12,795 nucleotides of DNA from Candidatus Sumerlaeota bacterium (lineage in GTDB: Bacteria; Sumerlaeota; Sumerlaeia; MVZB01; JAJFLK01): positions 1 to 12,795 of the forward strand of contig JAJFLK010000508.1 of assembly GCA_021772735.1 (NCBI GenBank), read 5' to 3'. Under the pieces are notes generated by a model. It saw nothing but the letters and a program-made list of their open reading frames with translations, was not told where the DNA came from and ran no database searches. How positions within the stretch are numbered: the stretch's first letter is position 1; each line of letters starts with the position of its first letter. Below are positions 6,138 through 12,639 of this stretch, piece after piece. Position numbers and translations under genes: made by a program.

Positions 6138-7487
6138 TTACCCGAGCCGCTCGCCCATGCGTTCGCGCAGATCGGCAAGAAGCAGCCAAAGCAAGCCGAG
6201 CGTCCCCCAGAGTCGAAGCGACATCAGTAAGATCCCAGAACCCGCTCGCCAGTCGGGGTTCAGGTGATGCCACGGCGCGGCCAGCGCCGCGAAGACGACC
6301 AGCAATCCAACGCCCCGCAGCGGCCTGCGGATCATGTGCCGCGATCCGGCGAGCCACATCAGCCCGGCCAGAGTCTGGACGGCGTAGTGATCCCACATGA
6401 GGCTCGGGAGGAGCAGCATGACGACGACGGCGGTTAGAAAAAGTGATGACTCCGCTTCAGTCCAACCGGGGCCGAAGTAGGGCCGCCGCCGCGCCCGCGC
6501 GATCGCCCCGGCCAGCGCGGCTAGAATCCCAATCGACGCGGCCCACGTCATCATGTTTGCCACGCGTGGCGACGTCACAAACCACGGCGTCGTGTGGGGA
6601 TTCTCCGTGAGCATGTGATGAAAGAACGAATTGAACGATTGATTGAACGGATCGCGATAGAAATCCATATCGAGCTCGGCCCACGTCGAGTGGCCGTAAC
6701 CCATCTGCCGGATCACGTCGAACGCTTCGCGGTGAACCCCGCTGCCTGTCCACATCATCGAGATCATCATGATCGCGCCGAACGTCGCGCAAGCTGCCAC
6801 GGCTGCTCGCCAACGCCGCATCCCGGCCAGCACGAGGATCAAGAAGAGTGGCGCGATCTTGAAAGCCGCCGCCGCGCCCAGCAACGCTCCAGCCCTCAAA
6901 TCCCGCCCGCGCGCCAGCCATCCGATGGTCCCGATCAGCATCGCGAGCAGCGCAACGCTCATCTGCCCGGCGGTCATCTGGCGATAGAACGGCGTCACGC
7001 CGCCCAACTGCGGATACCACATGACGATGAACAAAGCCCCGGCGGCCTGCGCGAGCCACGGCCGCTCGACCCTCATGAGCCTCGGCCCCGCGATTACACA
7101 CCACCAGACCAGCGCGAGATTCAGCCAGAACCAGACGCGCTCGGCCGTGGCGAACTCCATCGCCGCGAGCGGCCGCATCATCAATCCCGTCGCCGGCAGA
7201 TAGACGTAAGGATTGATCGAATCGAAACCGTATTGGCGCGCGGCCGAGAGCATCAGCCTGGGATCGTATGGGCTGCCGCCGTCGGCGAGGATTCGAGCCC
7301 CGGCCCAGATGTGTTTGAAATCATTGCTGTGAACCGCGCCGTGCTCCCTCAGAGCGCCAGCCTGGAAAATCGAGAAAACCACCAGAGCGAGAAGAACGCC
7401 CTGAAACACGCGACTGCTCGGTTGCGGCGGCATGGGCGCGGGAGCCGGGGATGTCGATTGGCCGTTCGTCACGCCCGAAGATTGCAA
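6138..7487 (-). CDS. GT87 (DUF2029) polytopic glycosyltransferase, polyprenyl-phosphate-sugar dependent
   Basis: The protein has 449 residues if the TTG at 7487 is the start. A GTG at 7472 and an ATG at 7433 are in frame; the ATG removes a Ser/Pro/Ala-rich tail and begins just before the first membrane helix, and none of the three has a good SD. About ten hydrophobic segments span the rest. Family hallmarks: S-N-D-F (54-57) in the first periplasmic loop, with Asp56 the likely catalytic base; G-G-S-P-Y-D-P (70-76); G-Q-M-S (174-177); A-A-F-K-I-A-P (207-213); and M-W-D-H-Y-A-V (364-370). GT87 enzymes such as the mycobacterial PimE use polyprenyl-phosphate mannose on the extracytoplasmic side, so this enzyme probably adds sugars to a glycan or glycolipid outside the cytoplasmic membrane. 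Its donor could be made by the GT2 enzyme at 9110-10009. It lies convergent to the hydrolase (10-base gap) and divergent from the glycosylphosphotransferase. Confidence 0.87.
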   Translation of the reverse strand: MQSSGVTNGQSTSPAPAPMPPQPSSRVFQGVLLALVVFSIFQAGALREHGAVHSNDFKHIWAGARILADGGSPYDPRLMLSAARQYGFDSINPYVYLPATGLMMRPLAAMEFATAERVWFWLNLALVWWCVIAGPRLMRVERPWLAQAAGALFIVMWYPQLGGVTPFYRQMTAGQMSVALLAMLIGTIGWLARGRDLRAGALLGAAAAFKIAPLFLILVLAGMRRWRAAVAACATFGAIMMISMMWTGSGVHREAFDVIRQMGYGHSTWAELDMDFYRDPFNQSFNSFFHHMLTENPHTTPWFVTSPRVANMMTWAASIGILAALAGAIARARRRPYFGPGWTEAESSLFLTAVVVMLLLPSLMWDHYAVQTLAGLMWLAGSRHMIRRPLRGVGLLVVFAALAAPWHHLNPDWRAGSGILLMSLRLWGTLGLLWLLLADLRERMGERLG

Positions 7488-7507
7488 AGCGAGGGGCGGG
7501 CCGCAAC

Positions 7508-7537
7508 TTGATCTTTGAGGGAGCCTCGGCTTAGATT
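7508..7537 (+). promoter_or_regulatory. Candidate sigma-70-type promoter for the glycan block
   Basis: TTGATC (7508-7513) and TAGATT (7532-7537) are separated by 18 bases, with four of six matches to each consensus hexamer. Transcription from here would leave a leader of roughly 100 bases before the ATG at 7647. The segment lies in the only divergent gap between the GT87 gene and the glycosylphosphotransferase, so a promoter is expected somewhere in it. The elements overlap a possible upstream region of the GT87 gene. Confidence 0.3.
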
Positions 7538-7646
7538 ACAGGCAGACACCGGGGATTTGCCCCGCGTCGAACGCATCTTCCCTCCGCTCGCCTCGGTTTC
7601 GCGAGGCGGGACACGTCGGGGCATTGTCCCCATCTCGGTAATCCTC

Positions 7647-9083
7647 ATGAGCCACCGCCGCCACCCGATCTGGAAAACGCTCATCGTCATGGCCGCCGAT
7701 ATCTCGGCAATCGGCGCGGGTCTGGGCTTCGCCTATTGGCTTCGCTTCGGCTCGGGCGTGATCGAGGCCACCAAGGGCTACGACCCGGCCGACTATCGCT
7801 GGATTCTGCCCTGGACGTGGGGCGTGTGGTTCCTCGCGCTGCGATTCGAGAATCTGTATCGCCGCCGCTCAAAGGTTCTGGATTTTAACGTTCTGCGGCG
7901 GATCGCGACCGGATCGATCTTCGCGGTGCTCATGATGTTCGCGATCGTGTTCTACGTGCGCAGAGTGACGGATTTCTCACGCGTTCTGATCCCGATCGCC
8001 TATCTATCGGTCGTGGGTTTTCTCATCGTCGAACGCATTTGCCTGGACCGGCTTTTTCGATATCTCACGCGCCGACGCGAGTTCGGCCTGACGCGCGCGC
8101 TCATCCTCGGCGGAGGACGCCTCGCCCGACGGGTTTATAAGAGCCTGGAGGAGCACCCCGAGCACGGGCTCGCGCCGATCGGCCTGCTTGTCGATACTCA
8201 TGCCGGAGTTGATTCGGATCGCGATTCGCCTCACGGCGAATCCGACGAGAGCCGGGCGCTGCCGATCCTCGGGACGGTCGACGACCTGACCAAAATCATC
8301 AAAGCCGAGCGCATCGACGAGGTCATCCTCGCCCAGCCCGATCTGGACCGCGCCCGCATCCCGGCTCTGCTCGACGAGTGCGAGCGCAGTATGGCCTCGT
8401 TCCGCATCGTCCCCGATACGACCGAGCTTCTATTCAGCGGCATGACGGTCGAAACCCTGAACGGCATTCCATTCCTCGGCGCGCGCGAGACGCCGCTGAA
8501 GGGCTGGAACGCCGCGCTGAAACGCCTGATCGATTTTGTCGGCGCGGCGGTCGGGCTTATCGTTCTCTCGCCCGGACTCGCGATCATCGCGCTGCTTATT
8601 GCCGTGCGCGATGGCCGTCCGATTTTCTATCACCAGGACCGCATGGGCATCGACGGTCACGGATTCCGCATCTGGAAATTCCGCACGATGCACCCGGACG
8701 CCGAATCGGCCAGCGGTCCGGTCTTCGCCGAGGATTTGGACGAGCGATGCTCGCCGCTCGGCGCCGTCCTGCGCAAGTATCGCCTCGACGAATTGCCGCA
8801 ACTGGTCAACGTCGTCATGGGCGACATGAGCGTCGTCGGGCCCCGACCCGAGCGGCCTTATTTCATCGAGAAATTCCGCGACGACATCCCGAAATACATG
8901 ACGCGTCACAAAGTGCGAAGCGGCATCACCGGCTGGGCGCAGATCAACGGCCTGGCGGGCAAGCACGGCTCGATCGCCGAGCGGCTCGAATACGATCTCT
9001 ATTACATCGAGAACTGGTCCATTTGGCTCGATATCAAGATCGTCGCGCTGACGCTGTATCGAAGCTACGGCCCGGCGAGTTGA
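7647..9083 (+). CDS. Exopolysaccharide polyprenyl glycosylphosphotransferase (WcaJ/WbaP-type sugar transferase)
   Basis: The protein has 478 residues. The ATG at 7647 begins just before the first membrane helix; the frame is open from 7515 but that part is Arg/Pro-rich and unlike the family. Domains in order: membrane helices at about 10-35, 52-68, 86-105 and 113-130; a Rossmann-like CoA-binding-type domain with A-L-I-L-G-G-G-R-L-A (151-160); a variable acidic linker (185-205); then, from K-R-L-I-D-F (292-297), a reentrant membrane segment and the catalytic bacterial sugar transferase domain. That domain shows W-K-F-R-T-M (343-348), R-L-D-E-L-P-Q-L (379-386) with the Asp381-Glu382 dyad, S-V-V-G-P-R-P (395-401) and G-I-T-G-W-A-Q-I-N-G (426-435). 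It should transfer a sugar-1-phosphate from a UDP-sugar to undecaprenyl phosphate, the priming step of glycan repeat-unit synthesis. The sugar cannot be read from sequence. It ends 26 bases before the GT2 gene, so the two are probably cotranscribed. Confidence 0.93.
   Translation: MSHRRHPIWKTLIVMAADISAIGAGLGFAYWLRFGSGVIEATKGYDPADYRWILPWTWGVWFLALRFENLYRRRSKVLDFNVLRRIATGSIFAVLMMFAIVFYVRRVTDFSRVLIPIAYLSVVGFLIVERICLDRLFRYLTRRREFGLTRALILGGGRLARRVYKSLEEHPEHGLAPIGLLVDTHAGVDSDRDSPHGESDESRALPILGTVDDLTKIIKAERIDEVILAQPDLDRARIPALLDECERSMASFRIVPDTTELLFSGMTVETLNGIPFLGARETPLKGWNAALKRLIDFVGAAVGLIVLSPGLAIIALLIAVRDGRPIFYHQDRMGIDGHGFRIWKFRTMHPDAESASGPVFAEDLDERCSPLGAVLRKYRLDELPQLVNVVMGDMSVVGPRPERPYFIEKFRDDIPKYMTRHKVRSGITGWAQINGLAGKHGSIAERLEYDLYYIENWSIWLDIKIVALTLYRSYGPAS
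8223..8242 (+). repeat. Perfect 8-bp stem, 4-base loop inverted repeat inside the glycosylphosphotransferase gene
   Basis: GATTCGCC (8223-8230) and GGCGAATC (8235-8242) flank the loop TCAC. The hairpin falls in the acidic, poorly conserved linker between the nucleotide-binding-like and catalytic domains (about residues 193-199), so it does not disturb a conserved motif. The core GATTCG/CGAATC recurs as inverted repeats in the sulfatase-fold gene. Asp-Ser and Glu-Ser codons are partly reverse-complementary, which may explain it without any function. Confidence 0.6.
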
Positions 9084-9096
9084 TCGAGTGCCCAAC

Positions 9097-9100
9097 GGAG
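9097..9100 (+). promoter_or_regulatory. Ribosome binding site supporting a TTG start for the GT2 gene
   Basis: GGAG at 9097-9100 sits nine bases before TTG at 9110 in an AT-rich spacer (AATAAATAA). No ATG or GTG lies in frame before the conserved I-P-V-Y-N-E motif at residue 11, so the TTG is the only reasonable start. Confidence 0.7.
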
Positions 9101-9109
9101 AATAAATAA

Positions 9110-10009
9110 TTGGAACCACAATCCGGCATCACCTGCATCATTCCGGTCTATAACGAGGCCGGGGCCGTCGCCGAGACGCTCGGAGGCGTCAGCGCGGCGC
9201 TCGATGCGGGCGGGCGCGAGTTTGAAATCATTCTCGTCGATGATGGCTCCACCGACGGAACCGCAGAGGCGGCCGAGGCCGCACGCGAGGCCGAGGTCCG
9301 ATTCCGCACGCTCGCCCATGCCGAGAATCGCGGCTATGGGGCGGCCATCAAGACAGGTCTTCGCCACGCCACGCATCCCTGGATTCTCATCATCGACGCC
9401 GACGGCACGTATCCGCCTGAAGAAATCGGCAAGCTGCTCGCGGCGCTCGGCGAAGACGAGACGGTTGAAATGATCGTCGGCCGGCGCCGCCAGACACGCG
9501 CGACCGATGGATTTTTCCGCCTCCAAGGCAAGGCCATCCTGACGGCGCTGGCCAATTTCCTTTCGGGAACCCAAATCCCCGACCTGAACTCCGGCCTGCG
9601 TCTGATGCGCAAGGAGCAGATGGTGCGTTATCGGCCCCTGCTTCCCGATGGATTCAGCCTGACGACGTCGATCACGCTCGCCATGCTGTGCAGCGGCGCG
9701 TTCGTTCGTTACGTTCCGAGCGAATACCTCGCGCGCCACGGCACGTCGAAAATCCGCCCGGTCCGCGATATGTGGAATTTCACGCTGCTCATCGCTCGGA
9801 CGATCACGTATTTCAATCCGCTCAAAGTTTATGTCCCGCTCGCCGGCGTTCTGATCGGCGCCGCCGTGGCGACGGTCGTTTTGTCCAAGGCATTTGGCGA
9901 ACAGGTCATGGACGTGACGGCTTTGTTCCTTTTCATTCCCGGGCTCCAGATGCTTTCAATCGGCGTCGTCGCCGATCTGATCCTGAAAATTTCCGGCATG
10001 CGCGAGTGA
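9110..10009 (+). CDS. GT2 family glycosyltransferase, polyprenyl/dolichol-phosphate sugar synthase type, with two C-terminal membrane helices
   Basis: The protein has 299 residues from a TTG start. GT-A motifs are complete: C-I-I-P-V-Y-N-E (9-16), L-V-D-D-G-S-T-D-G (42-50) with Asp44-Asp45, N-R-G-Y-G-A-A-I-K-T-G (73-83), I-D-A-D-G-T-Y-P-P-E (95-104) with the D-A-D metal motif at 96-98, and D-L-N-S-G-L-R (158-164). R-H-G-T-S-K (209-214) is the downstream motif typical of DPM1-like enzymes. Two hydrophobic segments (about 238-260 and 268-293) anchor the C-terminus, as in ArnC/GtrB-type enzymes. The likely reaction is transfer of a sugar from a nucleotide donor to undecaprenyl phosphate on the cytoplasmic face, giving a lipid-linked donor for GT-C-type enzymes. 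The GT87 protein at 6138-7487 is an obvious candidate user. The gene follows the glycosylphosphotransferase by 26 bases. Confidence 0.9.
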   Translation: MEPQSGITCIIPVYNEAGAVAETLGGVSAALDAGGREFEIILVDDGSTDGTAEAAEAAREAEVRFRTLAHAENRGYGAAIKTGLRHATHPWILIIDADGTYPPEEIGKLLAALGEDETVEMIVGRRRQTRATDGFFRLQGKAILTALANFLSGTQIPDLNSGLRLMRKEQMVRYRPLLPDGFSLTTSITLAMLCSGAFVRYVPSEYLARHGTSKIRPVRDMWNFTLLIARTITYFNPLKVYVPLAGVLIGAAVATVVLSKAFGEQVMDVTALFLFIPGLQMLSIGVVADLILKISGMRE

Positions 10010-10031
10010 GTTTCGCCGACCGGCCCGCCTC

Positions 10032-10040
10032 TGATACGAT
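10032..10040 (+). promoter_or_regulatory. Candidate extended -10 promoter before the sulfatase-fold gene
   Basis: TGATACGAT (10032-10040) has the TGn extension followed by TACGAT (four of six matches). The -35 region at 10012-10017 is poor. It lies in the 68-base gap after the GT2 gene, 38 bases before the start codon, and could give the sulfatase-fold gene extra expression beyond read-through. Confidence 0.27.
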
Positions 10041-10077
10041 TCGGGACGCGCCTGCGCCGAGTGCGAGGCCCACTCCG

Positions 10078-12585
10078 ATGCATCCGATCCGATCGATCCA
10101 CTTGGCGCCGCCGTCCCGCTTCTCCATGCCCAGACACAACTTCAACGTCTCTCGCCCACGGTCGCTCGCGCGATACTCGATCGCCACAATCATCGCATTG
10201 GTGGCTCTCGGCCTCTCCGCGTCCTGTTCGGATTCGGGACCGCGATCCGTCCCGCCCGGGGGGGGCGCCCAGGGCCCGGGCAAGCCCGCGCTCATCCGGC
10301 GCGGCGTTGTGCTCTCGCTTGCCGATCATTTCAGCACGGCCGAGGTCCACACTGCGTTGAACCGGATCACGTTCTCCGACCCGGCCGAGGAGCGTTATCT
10401 GACCTACGGGTGGTATGAGTTCGAAGATCTCGGCGAGGGACGCGGGCGATCCTGGACCCGCAAGCGCGGTGCGGCGGTTGATATTCCAATCGTGCGAAAA
10501 GCCGATCGCCGAATCTCGATCGCCATGCAATCGCACCGCGAAGACGGCACGCCGCCCAAGGCGGTCAAGATTCTTTGGAACGGCTCATCGGTCGGCGTTT
10601 ATACCGTCCCGCGCGAGCCCGGCGAGATCGAGGTCGACATCCCGTCCGGTGACCAGCGATGGGGCCTGAACCGGCTCGAACTGCTCCCCTCATATTGGGT
10701 GCGGCCCACGGACATCGGCGAGAGCCCGGACGAGCGGGATCTGGGCATCCAGGTCAACGGGATCGAGATCACAAAAACAGAGAGTAAAACAAGGTCTGAC
10801 GTGAGCTCCGGGGCAGGGGCCTCCGGCGCGATTGCGGACGAAGAGACGGTCCGGCTCCTGCCCGATACGGCTCTCAGTTATTACTTCGAACTCCCGCGTG
10901 GCGCGAAGCTGACCGGGTCGGTTCGGCTAGTTTCCCTGGGCGATTCGAGGGACGAATCCGACCGGACGGAAGAGAGCATCGAACCTCCCGACGGCGTGTT
11001 CGTCATCGCCCTGACCGAGGCCAATGGCACGGAGCACGAGCTGATCTTACGCGATCTGGACGCGCTCTCGGACGGCAAGCCTTTTGGAATCGACGAGGCG
11101 CTGGAGCCATGGGCCGAATCGATGGTCGCGCTCAATATTGCATTCTCTGCCCGCGAATCCGCCGACGCCCAGGCGCAAAACGGCGCAGGCTCGATCCTGC
11201 TCGAACTGAAAGATCTGCGCATCGAAGGCGTCGCGGAAGACTTGGCCCGCGACGGCATCGACTCCATCCAAGGCGATTACAACGTCCTTGTCGTCCTGTT
11301 TGACACGCTGCGCGCCGATCACATCGAGGCATACAGCCCGGCTTCGCGCGCCCGGACGCCGCGCATGAACGCCTTGGCTTCGGGGGGGGCGACGTTCATG
11401 AACGCCTATTCGGTCGCGCCCTGGACCCGCCCGTCGGTCGCTTCGCTCCTGACGGGCTTCTACCCCTCGATCCACAAGGTCTCGCAATCCACTCGCCTGA
11501 GCGCGGACATCGCTTATCTGCCGCAGACTTTGAATCGCCTCGGATACAAGACCCTGTGTGTGACGAACAACGTGCAGTCATCGTCATCCTTTGGATTTGA
11601 ACGCGGCTTCGATGCGATGCATGAAATTTATAAGGTCGCCGCCGAGCTGGAGATGATTTTCGATCCGGAGGCGCAGGCCGAGCGCGTCTGGACGCAATAC
11701 GTCGAGCCATTGATTGAGGACGAATCGGACCGTCCTTTTTTCGCCTATTTGCACGAGATCGATCCGCACGCTCCATACACGCCGCCCGCGCCCTACGATG
11801 CGATGTACAGGGCCGGGCTGCGGGGTTTCATCGATAGCTCGCGCAAGGTCAGCAGCTTCATCAATGACGGCTCGATGAAGCTCGATCCAGGCGACGTACG
11901 TTATTTGGATTCACAATACAGCGGCGAAGTCACTTTCATGGATTCGTATCTGGGCTGGATTCTCGATCGGCTCGAATCCTCGGGACTGCGGCGCAATACG
12001 CTGGTGGTTTTCGTCTCGGATCACGGCGAGGAATTCATGGAACACGGCGGCATCCGTCACGGCCGCACGCTGCACGAGGAACTTCTCCGAATTCCGATGA
12101 TCTTCTCGCTTCCCGGCGTCCTCCCCGAGGGCGCAACGCCGCGCACGCCCGTCCAGCTGGTCGATGTCGCGCCGACGATCCTCGACCTGCTCGGCCTCGA
12201 ATCGCCCGGCGCAATGCAGGGCCGCAGCCTGCTCCCTCTGATGCTCTCCCCGGATCACGAGCCCCCCTCGGCGCCGGTCTTCGCGATGCTGAATTCGGAG
12301 ATGCCGTGGTGGGCCATGCAGGTGGGGAATTGGAAGTTCATCCGCCGCCAGCGCAAAAACGGCCGGATGGAGTTCATGCTCTTCGACCGTGAATCGGACC
12401 CCACCGAATTGATCGACCTGTGGCCTCAGGAACTCATCCGCGGCAAGACGCTCGCTCAATCGCTCCGCCGGCGCCTGCTTGCGGATTCGAAGGACGGAAC
12501 CGACGATGAATCCGCCAAGGTCCACGTCGAAGGGCTCTCGGCTGAAGCTCTGGAGAATCTACGCGCTCTCGGTTACATCGACTGA
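10078..12585 (+). CDS. Large exported sulfatase-fold (alkaline phosphatase superfamily) enzyme with beta-rich N-terminal half
   Basis: The protein has 835 residues. I chose the ATG at 10078 because GAGG (10065-10068) lies nine bases upstream; an ATG at 10126 is the alternative. A signal segment S-I-A-T-I-I-A-L-V-A-L-G-L (34-46) ends at S-A-S-C50. This could be a relaxed lipobox, but Ser rather than Leu is at -3, so lipidation is uncertain. Residues about 65-390 are two beta-rich stretches of unknown fold. The sulfatase-like domain starts at N-V-L-V-V-L-F-D-T-L-R-A-D-H (402-415), with metal-binding Asp409. It continues with P-W-T-R-P-S-V-A-S-L-L-T-G (448-460), D-P-H-A-P-Y (562-567), V-S-D-H-G-E-E-F (646-653; Asp648, His649) and E-H-G-G-I-R-H-G (655-662). 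It ends with the common tail L-R-A-L-G-Y-I. The nucleophile position of C/S-x-P-x-R is Thr450 and the Arg is Val454, so formylglycine sulfatase chemistry is unlikely. A phosphoester hydrolase or transferase acting on the surface glycan is an inference. Confidence 0.85.
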   Translation: MHPIRSIHLAPPSRFSMPRHNFNVSRPRSLARYSIATIIALVALGLSASCSDSGPRSVPPGGGAQGPGKPALIRRGVVLSLADHFSTAEVHTALNRITFSDPAEERYLTYGWYEFEDLGEGRGRSWTRKRGAAVDIPIVRKADRRISIAMQSHREDGTPPKAVKILWNGSSVGVYTVPREPGEIEVDIPSGDQRWGLNRLELLPSYWVRPTDIGESPDERDLGIQVNGIEITKTESKTRSDVSSGAGASGAIADEETVRLLPDTALSYYFELPRGAKLTGSVRLVSLGDSRDESDRTEESIEPPDGVFVIALTEANGTEHELILRDLDALSDGKPFGIDEALEPWAESMVALNIAFSARESADAQAQNGAGSILLELKDLRIEGVAEDLARDGIDSIQGDYNVLVVLFDTLRADHIEAYSPASRARTPRMNALASGGATFMNAYSVAPWTRPSVASLLTGFYPSIHKVSQSTRLSADIAYLPQTLNRLGYKTLCVTNNVQSSSSFGFERGFDAMHEIYKVAAELEMIFDPEAQAERVWTQYVEPLIEDESDRPFFAYLHEIDPHAPYTPPAPYDAMYRAGLRGFIDSSRKVSSFINDGSMKLDPGDVRYLDSQYSGEVTFMDSYLGWILDRLESSGLRRNTLVVFVSDHGEEFMEHGGIRHGRTLHEELLRIPMIFSLPGVLPEGATPRTPVQLVDVAPTILDLLGLESPGAMQGRSLLPLMLSPDHEPPSAPVFAMLNSEMPWWAMQVGNWKFIRRQRKNGRMEFMLFDRESDPTELIDLWPQELIRGKTLAQSLRRRLLADSKDGTDDESAKVHVEGLSAEALENLRALGYID
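10258..10265 (+). repeat. G8 homopolymer in the 5' part of the sulfatase-fold gene
   Basis: Eight consecutive G encode most of Gly61-Gly63 in the Pro/Gly linker just after the signal segment. Slippage by one base would shift the frame ahead of every conserved domain. Confidence 0.9.
10942..10958 (+). repeat. Inverted repeat GATTCG/CGAATC inside the sulfatase-fold gene
   Basis: GATTCG (10942-10947) pairs with CGAATC (10953-10958) over the loop AGGGA. The right arm continues as CGAATCCGAC, the same ten bases that form the right arm and flank of the hairpin at 8223-8242. It encodes an acidic Ser-rich linker (D-S-R-D-E-S-D). Confidence 0.5.
11382..11389 (+). repeat. Second G8 homopolymer in the sulfatase-fold gene
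   Basis: Eight consecutive G lie in the codons for Ser-Gly-Gly-Ala, just upstream of the nucleophile region at residue 450. A frameshift here would truncate the enzyme inside its catalytic domain. Confidence 0.9.
12481..12515 (+). repeat. Inverted repeat GCGGATTC/GAATCCGC near the 3' end of the sulfatase-fold gene
   Basis: GCGGATTC (12481-12488) is the exact reverse complement of GAATCCGC (12508-12515), with a 19-base loop. It encodes an acidic Ser-containing linker before the conserved C-terminal tail, and shares the GATTC/GAATCC core with two other inverted repeats in this window. Confidence 0.5.
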
Positions 12586-12611
12586 ACGGCGACGCCCGCG
12601 CGAGTATAACG

Positions 12612-12639
12612 AAAAATCCCGCCCGCCGTTGGCGATTTT
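12612..12639. terminator. Possible bidirectional terminator between convergent genes
   Basis: AAAATC (12613-12618) and GATTTT (12634-12639) are complementary, and CGCC (12624-12627) with GGCG (12631-12634) can form an inner stem over the loop GTT. The A-tract on the left and T-tract on the right would give a U-tract in both directions, as expected between convergent genes. The internal loop weakens the stem. The stop codon of the minus-strand gene (12640-12638) lies inside the element. Confidence 0.45.

Noticed and set aside
4571..6178. A 535-codon open frame on the minus strand opposite the hydrolase gene
   Set aside because: The plus-strand hydrolase has a signal peptide, catalytic motifs and an SD. 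The minus frame has Arg/Asp/His-rich mirror composition and no recognisable domain.
6594..7511. A long plus-strand open frame opposite the GT87 gene
   Set aside because: Its product is His/Arg/Pro-rich without hydrophobic or family motifs, while the minus strand encodes a complete GT87 protein.
9688..10077. 5' extension of the sulfatase-fold gene into the GT2 coding region
   Set aside because: The extension is very Arg-rich and antithetical to a signal peptide. The ATG at 10078 has an SD and is followed by a hydrophobic signal segment.
10078..12585. Calling the gene an arylsulfatase
   Set aside because: The formylglycine precursor Cys/Ser is replaced by Thr450 and the motif Arg by Val, so only fold membership can be claimed.
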